Assembly: GCA_016219985.1 (NCBI GenBank)
Contig: JACRJO010000020.1
Coordinates: 1 to 64,000 of the forward strand
Source of the DNA: Sphingobacteriales bacterium
GTDB taxonomy: Bacteria; Bacteroidota; Bacteroidia; Chitinophagales; Chitinophagaceae
Reading direction: 5' to 3'
Length of the DNA stretch: 64,000 nt
The notes under the pieces are model-generated. The model saw only the letters and a list, made by a program, of their open reading frames with translations. It made no database searches and had not been told where the DNA came from. Made by a program: the position numbers and the translations under genes. Below, in pieces: positions 49,301 through 57,508 of this stretch (its first letter is position 1; every line of letters starts with the position of its first letter).

Positions 49301-50455
49301 ATGAGACCAACTGCTTTAAAACTAACTGCCGGACTACTGCTTTTTTGTGGTTTATCTTCAACTGTAAAAGCTCAGGTTGACCCTATTAACGTAGTTACCA
49401 CCGCTGTACCGTTTCTTCGTATTTCACCCGATGCCCGCTCTGGCGGTATGGGTGATATTGGTGTTGCCACTTCTCCTGATGCTTATTCAGGATTATGGAA
49501 CATCGGTAAAGTGGCATTTAATCAATCCAAAGGGGGCATTGGCGCAACTTATACTCCCTGGCTGAAAGACCTGGTAAATGATGTTTACCTGGCTTCCCTG
49601 GTTGGTTATTATAAATTAGATGATGAACAGGCTTTCTCTGGCGCTGTTCGTTATTTCAGTTTGGGCAATATCGAGTTTACCAATATTTCCGGTACTTCCG
49701 ACGGTAATTTCCGTCCCCGTGAATTTGGTATTGACCTCGGTTATTCCCGTAAACTGAGCGCCAAAAGCGGCGTGGGCCTGGCATTAAAATATATCAACTC
49801 CAATCTGGCCGGTGGCCGTACCAACGGAAGTACTACCTACAAATCTGCCAGCGCTGTTGCGGCAGACCTGGCTTACTACCATGATGGTAAAAAATCCGGT
49901 AGCGGATTTGCCTGGGGTGCGGTATTATCCAACTTAGGTACCAAGGTCTCCTACACTGATAATGCGGATGCAAAAGATTTCATTCCCGCCAACCTGGGCC
50001 TGGGACTGAATTACGCCAAGAAAATGAATGACAACAACTCCATTTCTTTCGGCCTGGAAGTAAACAAACTGTTAGTACCCACCCCTCCCGGTGAAAATGC
50101 AACTGCACAGGATATTGCTGATTACAGGAGCAAGAGTGTAATCGGTGGCTGGTTCAGTTCTTTCGGCGACGCCCCCGGTGGTTTTGCTGAAGAAATGAAA
50201 GAATTCCAGGTATCACTGGGCGCTGAATACTGGTACAATAACCAGTTCGCCCTGCGTGCCGGTTATTTCTACGAAAATAAAACCAAAGGCGACCGCCGTT
50301 ATTTCACTACAGGTTTAGGCCTTAAATACAATGTATTTGGTTTCAATTTCGCTTACCTGATTCCTGCCGGTAGCGGTGTTAGCCGCAACCCGCTGTCAAA
50401 CACCCTGCGTTTCTCTGTACTGTTTGACCTGGATGGTGCAAAAGCAGCTAAATAA
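49301..50455 (+). CDS. porV: Type IX secretion outer membrane protein PorV (LptO)
   Basis: 384 residues from ATG 49301, which begins the signal peptide (M-R-P-T-A-L-K-L-T-A-G-L-L then V-K-A-Q). It has the typical PorV start of the mature protein (P-F-L-R-I-S-P-D-A-R-S-G-G-M-G-D) and beta-barrel strands throughout. PorV shuttles cargo from the translocon to PorU. Codon use is strikingly uniform (many GGT, CTG and ACC codons), as in a highly expressed gene. A strong terminator follows. Confidence 0.94.
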   Translation: MRPTALKLTAGLLLFCGLSSTVKAQVDPINVVTTAVPFLRISPDARSGGMGDIGVATSPDAYSGLWNIGKVAFNQSKGGIGATYTPWLKDLVNDVYLASLVGYYKLDDEQAFSGAVRYFSLGNIEFTNISGTSDGNFRPREFGIDLGYSRKLSAKSGVGLALKYINSNLAGGRTNGSTTYKSASAVAADLAYYHDGKKSGSGFAWGAVLSNLGTKVSYTDNADAKDFIPANLGLGLNYAKKMNDNNSISFGLEVNKLLVPTPPGENATAQDIADYRSKSVIGGWFSSFGDAPGGFAEEMKEFQVSLGAEYWYNNQFALRAGYFYENKTKGDRRYFTTGLGLKYNVFGFNFAYLIPAGSGVSRNPLSNTLRFSVLFDLDGAKAAK

Positions 50456-50476
50456 TCGTACGAAGTTTTTTATACG

Positions 50477-50509
50477 GAGTCCCGGCCTTGTGCCGGGACT
50501 CTTTTTTTT
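50477..50509 (+). terminator. Terminator after porV
   Basis: GAGTCCCGGC-type stem (AGTCCCGGC / GCCGGGACT, CTTGT loop) followed by CTTTTTTTT, 22 bp after the stop. Confidence 0.92.
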
Positions 50510-50564
50510 GTTAGCTATGATCTGCAGGTCCGGTATTGTCTTTTGACCTGCTTATACCTTTTGA

Positions 50565-50652
50565 ACATTAGTTTTACAGTGATTACTCCCGGTATAATAC
50601 CGACAGACATTGGCGCCAGCTAATAAAGGCATTTTTAATGTCTCGTCGGTAT
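50565..50652 (+). promoter_or_regulatory. 88-bp palindromic element upstream of ispF (copy 2)
   Basis: Reverse-complement copy of 12970-13057. Tail, CGGTATAATACCG palindrome (50590-50602) and both arms (ATACCGACAGACATT and TAATGTCTCGTCGGTAT) are conserved, while the 21-bp centre differs. It ends 29 nt before the ispF ATG. Orientation to ispF equals that of copy 1 to its lipoprotein gene. Confidence 0.65.
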
Positions 50653-50681
50653 TATCGCGATATTTGTAAAAAGCAGCATTT

Positions 50682-51164
50682 ATGTCATACCGCATTGGCT
50701 CCGGGGTGGATTTTCACCAACTGGCGGAAGGCCGGGAATTATGGATCGGGGGTATTCAGATCCCCCATCATAAAGGATCATTGGGACACAGTGATGCGGA
50801 TGTGTTATTGCATGCCATCTGCGATGCCCTGCTCGGCGCACTGAGCCTGGGTGATATCGGTATCCATTTTCCCAATACCGACCCGGCTTACCGGGATATT
50901 GACAGTAAGATACTGCTCCGCAGAACCTATGAACTGATCTCCGGAAAAGGCTACAAGGTGGTGAATGTGGACAGCACGCTTTGTCTCGAAGCGCCAAAGA
51001 TCAAACCCTGGGTGCCACAGATGCAGGCTGTCATTGCAGGGATCCTGCAGGTGGGGAACAGTGATGTATCGGTGAAGGCCACTACTACTGAAAAGATGGG
51101 TTTTGCCGGCAGGGAAGAAGGGCTGATGGCTTATGCCACTGTATTACTGAAGAAGGAGTCCTGA
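50682..51164 (+). CDS. ispF: 2-C-methyl-D-erythritol 2,4-cyclodiphosphate synthase
   Basis: 160-residue enzyme of the MEP isoprenoid pathway. Zinc ligands are Asp10 and His12 (G-V-D-F-H) and His44 (V-L-L-H-A-I). Further motifs are G-H-S-D-A-D and the C-terminal [13 protein letters not shown]. Length is normal. An unusual 88-bp regulatory element precedes it. Followed by dut after 40 bp. Confidence 0.95.
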   Translation: MSYRIGSGVDFHQLAEGRELWIGGIQIPHHKGSLGHSDADVLLHAICDALLGALSLGDIGIHFPNTDPAYRDIDSKILLRRTYELISGKGYKVVNVDSTLCLEAPKIKPWVPQMQAVIAGILQVGNSDVSVKATTTEKMGFAGREEGLMAYATVLLKKES

Positions 51165-51192
51165 GCGGGCCTTATTTCCTTTCTCCAATACT

Positions 51193-51200
51193 TATCTTTG
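51193..51200 (+). promoter_or_regulatory. Bacteroidetes -7 box before dut
   Basis: TATCTTTG, a perfect TAnnTTTG match, ending 4 bp before the first dut ATG (51205). Transcription would start at about the ATG, so the message may be nearly leaderless, or translation may begin at the second Met (51211). Confidence 0.4.
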
Positions 51201-51204
51201 CCGA

Positions 51205-51648
51205 ATGCCAATGGTGGAAGTAAAAATAATCAACCAGTCGTCCAACCCCCTGCCGGCTTATGCCACGGACGGATCATCGGGGATGGATATCCGCGCTCAT
51301 CTCGAAAAAGAGCTGACCCTTGCTTCATTTGAAAGATGCCTGGTCCCTACCGGTTTATTTATCGAACTCCCGGCCGGTTATGAAGCCCAGGTCCGGCCCC
51401 GCAGCGGACTGGCCATCAAACAGGGAATTACCTGTCTCAATACACCCGGCACCATTGATGCCGATTACCGGGGAGAAATTAAGATTATATTAATCAACCT
51501 TTCCCGGGAAGAACAGGTCATTCATCCCGGCGACCGCATTGCCCAACTGGTGATCCAGTCAGTGGAAAAATGTAACTGGATTGCCGTGCAGGCCCTGGAA
51601 AGCAGCGGGAGAAATGAAGGGGGCTTTGGTCATACCGGAAAAAAATAA
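51205..51648 (+). CDS. dut: Deoxyuridine 5'-triphosphate nucleotidohydrolase
   Basis: 147-residue trimeric dUTPase with its five conserved motifs: [37 protein letters not shown] and [10 protein letters not shown] at the C-terminus. It hydrolyses dUTP to dUMP, protecting DNA from uracil. The stop is 11 bp before the next gene. Confidence 0.96.
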   Translation: MPMVEVKIINQSSNPLPAYATDGSSGMDIRAHLEKELTLASFERCLVPTGLFIELPAGYEAQVRPRSGLAIKQGITCLNTPGTIDADYRGEIKIILINLSREEQVIHPGDRIAQLVIQSVEKCNWIAVQALESSGRNEGGFGHTGKK

Positions 51649-51658
51649 AGCAGTACGC

Positions 51659-52477
51659 ATGATCCGAAACATATTTATTTTCATTCTTGGCGCTTCTCTG
51701 TTTGGTTCCTGCCGGGCTACCAAAAAGATCCAGTCTGCCATTGTAAAAAAAGATACTAGCACGGTGCTGCTGCCCCCGGCGGATACCGGTCATGAGGATT
51801 CCATGGCTGTGATCCGGGAGCAATACAGCCAATTGGTGAAGAACCGGATTGATTTTACCAGTTTTTCAGGCAAAGTGGATGTGGATTATGAAGAAACCGG
51901 CGGCAAGAAACTGAATGTAAATGCCGAACTGCGCATGTACCGGGACAGTGCGATCTGGATCCGCATTACTGCCATCTTCGGGATTGAAGGGTTGCGGGCC
52001 TATATCACACGGGATTCAGTAAAGATCCTGGACCGCCAGAATAAGGTATATATCGCCCGAAGTGTGGCCTATCTCCAGGAAATTGCCGCGCTGCCGCTGG
52101 ACCTGCCATCCCTGCAGGACCTGCTGATCGGTAATCCCGTTTTCCTGACACCGGATATAAGCTCCTATAGCAAGTCGGCTGGGAGCATCTCCCTGCATGG
52201 GGCGAACAATTTATTCAAAATGATGATCACCCTGGGTGAGCCGGAAAGATTGCTGCGGAGCGCCAAGCTGGATGACCTGGATGAACAACGGAACCGGACC
52301 AGTTACCTTACCTGGAGTGATTATGAGGATAAGAAAGGCGTTATTTTTTCCAAAAAGCGGGTGATCACCGTGGCGGAAAAAAAGACCCTGGAGATCAAGC
52401 TCAATTACAAGCAATATGAGTTTAATGAAACGTTAAGTTTCCCTTTTTCCGTGCCCAAAAACTATAAAGCGGAATAG
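51659..52477 (+). CDS. DUF4292 domain-containing lipoprotein
   Basis: 272 residues from ATG 51659, which starts a lipoprotein signal (I-F-I-L-G-A-S-L-F-G-S-C). The 26 codons upstream overlap dut out of frame. The mature protein has the LolA/LolB-like beta pattern of DUF4292 (F-S-G-K-V-D-V-D-Y near 70, then A-E-L-R-M-Y-R-D-S-A-I-W). It probably helps move lipids or lipoproteins to the outer membrane. It lies between dut and the EnvC-like gene, an arrangement common in Bacteroidota. Confidence 0.85.
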   Translation: MIRNIFIFILGASLFGSCRATKKIQSAIVKKDTSTVLLPPADTGHEDSMAVIREQYSQLVKNRIDFTSFSGKVDVDYEETGGKKLNVNAELRMYRDSAIWIRITAIFGIEGLRAYITRDSVKILDRQNKVYIARSVAYLQEIAALPLDLPSLQDLLIGNPVFLTPDISSYSKSAGSISLHGANNLFKMMITLGEPERLLRSAKLDDLDEQRNRTSYLTWSDYEDKKGVIFSKKRVITVAEKKTLEIKLNYKQYEFNETLSFPFSVPKNYKAE

Positions 52478-52554
52478 CCGGTAAAATTTATTTTGCCTGT
52501 TGCCGTTTAGAGAAATAATGCCGACCCTTTTTTTTAACCTCAATCCGGTTTAAC

Positions 52555-53898
52555 ATGAGAAAAAAAATGTTGCTGCCCTTTTTCTTTTTCGGGTTTGCTG
52601 TTGCAAGCCAGGCCCAGCCTGCGCAGGATAAGACCCAGTTAGAAAAGGAAAGACAGGAGATCCAGCGGGAGTTGCAGGAGATACAAGGGGTTTACAACAA
52701 GGTAAAGGGGCAGACCCGGCAGACCCTGGGCCAGTTAAATATCCTGAACAGGAAGATCAACCTGCAGGAACAATACATCAGCACGATCAACCGGGAACTC
52801 CGGAATATTGATGACGATATCTACCTGAGTGAGCTCGAGATCTACCGGCTCAATAAGCAACTGGATACCCTCAAGGCCCAATATGCGAAATCAATTGTCT
52901 ATTCCTATAAGAACAGGAGTAACTATGATTATGTCAATTTTATTTTCTCTGCCAGCAGTTTTAACGATGCCGTCAAGCGGATCGCCTACCTGAAAAGTTA
53001 CCGGGCCTACCGGGAAAAGCAGGTGAGCACGATTAAGGAAACACAGGTACTGATCGCGCAGCGAAAAAAACAACAACTGGTGCGTAAGGACCAGAAAGGC
53101 GTAGCCCTGCAAAGCCAGACTAAGCAGGTGCAGGAACTGGCCGTGCAGAAAAAAGAGAAAGATGCCGTGGTGGCTGAGCTGAAATCAAAGGAAAAGGAAC
53201 TGGCCGGACAGATTGCCAGTAAGAAGAAAAGGGACCGGGACCTGCAGAATGCGATCACTGCCATTGTACGCCGGGAAATAGAAGCGGCTAAAGCCAAGGC
53301 GAAAGCGGAAGCCGAAGCGAAAAGAAAAGCGGATGAGCTGGCAGCCAAAAATGCGGCGAAAACAACCCCGCCTGTCAGCACTCCCGGAACCAATCCCGCC
53401 ACGAATCCGGCTGTCGTTACCAAAAGAAATGAACCGGCCAAAAAACCGGATAGTTACCTGGACCTGAATGCGCGGGACGTAGCGCTGAACAGCAGCTTCC
53501 AGGCGAATAAGGCGCGCCTGCCCTGGCCCGTGGATAACGGGATCATTACCCTGCGGTATGGTACCAATAAGATCGAAAACACCCTGCTTACCTTTGATAA
53601 CCCGGGTATCACCATTGCCACCCCTTCGGCCGGGGTACCTGTAAAAGCAGTGTTTGATGGCGAGGTCAGCGGAGTTTATAACCTGGGTGACGGGATGGCG
53701 GTCACCATCCGGCATGGGAAATACTTTACTACATACAGCAATCTGTCCGGGGTAACCGTTACAAAAGGAGCATCGGTAAAAACCGGTCAGCAGATCGGAA
53801 AAGCCGGCAGGGATGATGATGGGAACGGGGGACAGATCGATTTTATCCTGATGATCGAGACCCGGAATGTTGACCCGATGCCCTGGTTGCGGCGCTGA
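52555..53898 (+). CDS. EnvC-like murein hydrolase activator (degenerate M23 domain)
   Basis: 447 residues. Signal peptide (A-S-Q-A-Q), long coiled coils (about 25-265), an Ala/Lys-rich then Pro/Thr-rich linker, and a C-terminal M23/LytM domain (about 330-447). The domain keeps the fold motifs (G-V-P-V-K-A-V-F-D-G-E-V, G-Q-Q-I-G-K-A-G) but lacks the zinc ligands: the first H-x3-D is replaced (F-D-N-P-G-I-T), Y-x-H-L is Y-S-N-L, and H-L-H-F is Q-I-D-F. It should therefore activate amidases, as EnvC does, and not cut peptidoglycan itself. Confidence 0.88.
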   Translation: MRKKMLLPFFFFGFAVASQAQPAQDKTQLEKERQEIQRELQEIQGVYNKVKGQTRQTLGQLNILNRKINLQEQYISTINRELRNIDDDIYLSELEIYRLNKQLDTLKAQYAKSIVYSYKNRSNYDYVNFIFSASSFNDAVKRIAYLKSYRAYREKQVSTIKETQVLIAQRKKQQLVRKDQKGVALQSQTKQVQELAVQKKEKDAVVAELKSKEKELAGQIASKKKRDRDLQNAITAIVRREIEAAKAKAKAEAEAKRKADELAAKNAAKTTPPVSTPGTNPATNPAVVTKRNEPAKKPDSYLDLNARDVALNSSFQANKARLPWPVDNGIITLRYGTNKIENTLLTFDNPGITIATPSAGVPVKAVFDGEVSGVYNLGDGMAVTIRHGKYFTTYSNLSGVTVTKGASVKTGQQIGKAGRDDDGNGGQIDFILMIETRNVDPMPWLRR

Positions 53899-53906
53899 TA
53901 AAAAAT

Positions 53907-53947
53907 GACTAAAAAAAATCCCGGGTGTTCCGGGATTTTTTTTAGTC
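53907..53947. terminator. Bidirectional terminator between the EnvC-like gene and bshA
   Basis: GACT-A8-TCCCGG, short loop, CCGGGA-T8-AGTC: a 41-bp near-perfect palindrome with A and T runs on both sides, so it can stop transcription from either side. It overlaps the bshA stop codon. Confidence 0.92.
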
Positions 53948-55064
53948 AGAGAAAACGTTCATATAATTTCTCATACTGTGGTACGATATAATGGATATCA
54001 TATTTTTTTGAATGAGCGGCTGCTCTTTCTTTGAAGGACTTCAGGGTGGCATCCTCTTTTAAGATCTGCAGGGCCTGCCGGGTCATTGATTCCACATCTC
54101 CCACATTGCTCATATAGCCGGTTTCGCCGGGTACATTGATCTCTGCCAGGCCGCCCGCGTTGGTGGAGACCACGGGCACACCGGCTGCCATGGCTTCCAG
54201 GGCGGCAAGGCCAAAACTTTCGTATTCGGAGGTCAGTAAAAAAAGGTCGGCAATCGCCAGGATATCTTCCATCTGTTCCTGTTTGCCCACAAAGCGGATC
54301 TCGTCACACACGCCGAGTTCCCGGCTCAGGTCTTCTGCCGTGCTGCGCTCAGGGCCATCACCGACAAATAATAATTTGGAAGGGATCTGTTTATTTACGG
54401 CTGCGAAGATCTGCACCACATCCTGCACTCTTTTTATTTTCCGGAAATTGGAAGCATGCAGCAGAATCCGTTCCCCGTTCGGGGCGATCACCCTGCGGAA
54501 GGCATCGATCGGCTTCCGGTTGAAACGGCTTACATCCACAAAGTTCACGATCACTTCAATCTCTTTTTCTATGTGGAAATGGCTGAGTGTTTCCGCCTTC
54601 AGGTTTTCGGATACCGCTGTGATGGCATCGCTTTCATTGATGGAAAAAGTAACCACGGGGGCATAGGTCTTGTCCCGGCCCACCAGGGTGATATCGGTAC
54701 CATGCAGGGTGGTGATCACCGGTATATTCTTTCCCTCTTTCTTTAAAATCTGTTTGGCCATATAAGCAGCGGAAGCATGCGGAATGGCATAATGCACATG
54801 GAGCAGGTCCAGGTCATTATTCTTGATCACATCCACCATGGTGCTGGCCAGGGCTGTTTCATAAGGCGGGTAATCAAAAAGGGGGTAGGTGGGTACCTGC
54901 ACTTCGTGGTAAAGGATATTGGGTGTAAAAGAGCCTAAACGGACCGGTTGCTGGTAGGTAATAAAATGAACCAGGTGGCCTTTTTGGGCAAGGGCCTTAC
55001 CGAGTTCCGTGGCCAGTACGCCGGATCCGCCAAATGTGGGGTAACAAACAATACCGATTTTCAT
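53946..55064 (-). CDS. bshA: N-acetyl-alpha-D-glucosaminyl L-malate synthase BshA
   Basis: 372-residue GT-B glycosyltransferase (family GT4) that joins GlcNAc to L-malate, the first step of bacillithiol synthesis. Marks are I-G-I-V-C-Y-P-T-F-G-G-S-G-V-L-A-T-E-L-G at the start, H-V-H-Y-A-I-P-H-A near 90 and the nucleotide-sugar E-x7-E motif (E-Y-E-S-F-G-L-A-A-L-E-A). Bacillithiol persulfide is a known CstB substrate in Firmicutes, which ties this gene to the two CstB-like proteins in the window. Confidence 0.93.
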   Translation of the reverse strand: MKIGIVCYPTFGGSGVLATELGKALAQKGHLVHFITYQQPVRLGSFTPNILYHEVQVPTYPLFDYPPYETALASTMVDVIKNNDLDLLHVHYAIPHASAAYMAKQILKKEGKNIPVITTLHGTDITLVGRDKTYAPVVTFSINESDAITAVSENLKAETLSHFHIEKEIEVIVNFVDVSRFNRKPIDAFRRVIAPNGERILLHASNFRKIKRVQDVVQIFAAVNKQIPSKLLFVGDGPERSTAEDLSRELGVCDEIRFVGKQEQMEDILAIADLFLLTSEYESFGLAALEAMAAGVPVVSTNAGGLAEINVPGETGYMSNVGDVESMTRQALQILKEDATLKSFKERAAAHSKKYDIHYIVPQYEKLYERFL

Positions 55065-55157
55065 ATATATAAAGTAAAAGGGGAACTAAGGTAACAGTTT
55101 TAAACGGGTTTGGTTGACCGCTCATCTTAAATAATTAGCTTCATTTCTGCCTTTAAT

Positions 55158-55165
55158 TAACTTTG
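55158..55165 (+). promoter_or_regulatory. Bacteroidetes -7 box before the M28 peptidase
   Basis: TAACTTTG, a perfect TAnnTTTG match, 14 bp before the ATG at 55180. Confidence 0.45.
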
Positions 55166-55179
55166 GAAAAAATCAACGG

Positions 55180-56574
55180 ATGAGAAATCTCTTTTTATGT
55201 ATGATCTCCCTCCTCGCTGTCCGGTCGGTTGGCGCCCAGGCTGCTGATTCGGCCTACATTAAGCGTATTTCCGATGAGATCCTGACCAACGGGAAGGCCT
55301 ATGAGAATCTTCATTATCTCACCAAGCAGATCGGGGGCCGCCTGGCGGGTTCTCCCGGTATGGTAAAAGCGGAGCAATGGGGACTGCGGCTGATGCAGCT
55401 AACCGGCGCGGATAATGCCTGGTTGCAGGAGTGCAGGGTGCCTCATTGGATCAGGGGGGGAACCGATTGGGCACAGGCTGTCTATACCGTACCGGCCGTG
55501 GGCACCAAGAACAGGGTCGTAAAATCCAAAACCCTCGATATCGTGGCTCTCGGTAACTCTGCCGGGACCGGCACAAAGGGGGTCAGCGAGCAGGTGCTGC
55601 TGGTGAATTCCTTCGATGAACTGGAAGCCAAAAAAGACCAGGTAAAGGGGAAGATCGTATTTTATAACTATAAGTTCAACCCCACTTATATCCATACTTT
55701 TCTTTCGTACCGTGATGCCGGGCAATACCGCGGGCAGGGTCCCAGCCGGGCGGCCAAATACGGGGCGAGGGCGGTTATTGTCAGGAGCCTGAGTCATTCA
55801 ACGGATAATATCCCGCATACCGGCGCCACCCGTTATGATACGGCTTTTCAAAAAATTCCGGCCGTGGCCATCGGGTTAAAAGATGCAGACTGGCTGAGTG
55901 AGCAACTGCAAAAAGAAGACCTGCGGGTTACCCTCAGAACAAATGGTCAGTTTCTCCCCGATACCATTGGGCACAACGTGATCGGTGAATTGAGGGGTAC
56001 GGAATTTCCGGAGCAGATCATTACCGTAGGCGGGCATCTCGACAGCTGGGACAACTGCGAAGGGGCGCATGATGACGGCGCCGGCTGTGTACAGGCCATC
56101 GAAATATTAAGGGCTTTCAAAGCCATCGGCTACCAGCCAAAGCATACGATCCGTTTTGTATTATTCGCCAATGAAGAAAACGGGCTGAGGGGTGGCGCCA
56201 AATACGCGGAAGAAGCGGCTGCCAAGGGGGAGAAACATATACTGGCCATTGAAAGTGATGCAGGCGGCTTCACTCCCCGGGCGCTTGGATTTTCAGGCAG
56301 TGATGAGCAATTCCAGAAATTTTTATCCTGGAAGGACCTGATTGCCCCTTATGGATGCAGTGAACTGCTGAAAGGCGGCGGTGGCTCCGATATCGGCCCA
56401 TTGAACCGGACGTTGAAAACACCCACGGCCAGTCTGAACCCGGACAGCCAGCGGTATTTTGATATACACCATGCCCGCAGTGATGTTTTTGAAGCGGTGA
56501 ACAAGCGGGAACTGGAACTGGGCGCTGTGAATATGGCGGCCCTGGTCTATCTCGTGGATAAATATGGACTATGA
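55180..56574 (+). CDS. M28 family zinc peptidase (carboxypeptidase Q-like)
   Basis: 464 residues with a signal peptide (S-V-G-A-Q). A PA-like insert (about 125-250) is followed by the M28 catalytic domain. Zinc and catalytic motifs are G-G-H-L-D-S-W-D, H-D-D-G-A-G-C, A-N-E-E-N-G-L-R-G and E-S-D-A-G-G-F, and a late H-H-A-R-S-D-V-F. It is a periplasmic or secreted exopeptidase. It overlaps the next gene by 4 bp (ATGA), so the three genes 55180-57508 form one transcription unit. Confidence 0.9.
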   Translation: MRNLFLCMISLLAVRSVGAQAADSAYIKRISDEILTNGKAYENLHYLTKQIGGRLAGSPGMVKAEQWGLRLMQLTGADNAWLQECRVPHWIRGGTDWAQAVYTVPAVGTKNRVVKSKTLDIVALGNSAGTGTKGVSEQVLLVNSFDELEAKKDQVKGKIVFYNYKFNPTYIHTFLSYRDAGQYRGQGPSRAAKYGARAVIVRSLSHSTDNIPHTGATRYDTAFQKIPAVAIGLKDADWLSEQLQKEDLRVTLRTNGQFLPDTIGHNVIGELRGTEFPEQIITVGGHLDSWDNCEGAHDDGAGCVQAIEILRAFKAIGYQPKHTIRFVLFANEENGLRGGAKYAEEAAAKGEKHILAIESDAGGFTPRALGFSGSDEQFQKFLSWKDLIAPYGCSELLKGGGGSDIGPLNRTLKTPTASLNPDSQRYFDIHHARSDVFEAVNKRELELGAVNMAALVYLVDKYGL

Positions 56575-57050
56575 GTATGCAATTACAAACACTAAGGAAA
56601 CTATTCCGGCGGGACCTGGAAAAACTGAAGCAGGAGATCAGCTTGTATAAAGCGGAAACAAAAATCTGGGTAATCGAAAAAAATATTTCGAACTCAGCGG
56701 GAAATCTCTGTCTTCACCTGTTAGGAAACCTGAACACTTATATCGGGGCCGAAATCGGGAAATCCGGTTATACCCGGAACCGGGAACTTGAATTTTCCCA
56801 AAAAAATGTACCGAGGAAGGAACTGCTGGATGGCATTGACAGCACCCTTGAGTCGGTGGACCGGGCGCTGAGTAACATGAAGGAGGAAGAACTGGAAAAG
56901 GAATACCCGCTGCTGGTCTTTGCCGAAAAAACAAGTACCGGTTATTTTTTGGTTCACCTTGCCGTACATCTGGGCTATCACCTGGGGCAAATCAATTATC
57001 ACCGAAGGCTGCTCGATGAGCCTTCTACAAACCTGTTGGGGCATTTATGA
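56571..57050 (+). CDS. DinB-like protein (DUF1572)
   Basis: 159 residues in a four-helix DinB/YfiT fold. The likely metal-binding His are in L-C-L-H-L-L-G-N-L-N (about 47) and H-L-A-V-H-L-G-Y-H-L-G (about 130-140). This matches the DUF1572 subgroup. DinB-like proteins often act as thiol-dependent S-transferases using bacillithiol, which would fit the neighbouring bshA, though the substrate is unknown. Overlaps the genes on both sides by 4 bp. Confidence 0.82.
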   Translation: MSMQLQTLRKLFRRDLEKLKQEISLYKAETKIWVIEKNISNSAGNLCLHLLGNLNTYIGAEIGKSGYTRNRELEFSQKNVPRKELLDGIDSTLESVDRALSNMKEEELEKEYPLLVFAEKTSTGYFLVHLAVHLGYHLGQINYHRRLLDEPSTNLLGHL

Positions 57051-57508
57051 GTTCGTATTATGAACAACGGAAGGATGATTTCCTGGTCAGCACGGATCCC
57101 GCTTTACTGGATATAGCTGTGATACATGGTTATTTATCCGGCGAGTCCTACTGGGCGCAGGGCATTCCTTTACCCGTACTCCAGGAGGCCTTGTCCAATT
57201 CACTTTGTTTCGGAGTATACGAGCAGGGCCGCCAGGTTGGCTTTGCCCGCCTGGTCACGGATAAAGCCACGTTTGCTTACCTCGCCGATGTATTCATCCT
57301 GCCGGAACTACGCGGCCGGGGTTTATCCAAATGGCTGATGGAAGTGATTCAGTCGCATCCCGCATTGCAGGGGCTTCGCCGCTGGATGCTGATGACCCGG
57401 GATGCACAGGGGTTATATGAACAGTTTGGCTGGACCGTACTGGATGAAGAGGCCCGCCTGCGCAGCATGCAGCGGCATTTTAAAGATATCTATAAAAAGA
57501 AGGATTAG
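57047..57508 (+). CDS. GNAT family N-acetyltransferase
   Basis: 153 residues. The acetyl-CoA loop appears as V-F-I-L-P-E-L-R-G-R-G-L-S-K-W-L (about 85-100), with D after the A-Y-L-A-D strand and a late G-L-Y-E-Q-F-G-W typical of the group. Last gene of the peptidase unit. Its end overlaps the convergent argH end by 4 bp. Substrate unknown. Confidence 0.88.
   Translation: MSSYYEQRKDDFLVSTDPALLDIAVIHGYLSGESYWAQGIPLPVLQEALSNSLCFGVYEQGRQVGFARLVTDKATFAYLADVFILPELRGRGLSKWLMEVIQSHPALQGLRRWMLMTRDAQGLYEQFGWTVLDEEARLRSMQRHFKDIYKKKD

Noticed and set aside
53007..53441. 144-codon minus-strand frame inside the EnvC-like gene
   Set aside because: It is the antisense shadow of the Ala/Lys-rich coiled-coil codons; the plus-strand gene has signal peptide and domain structure.
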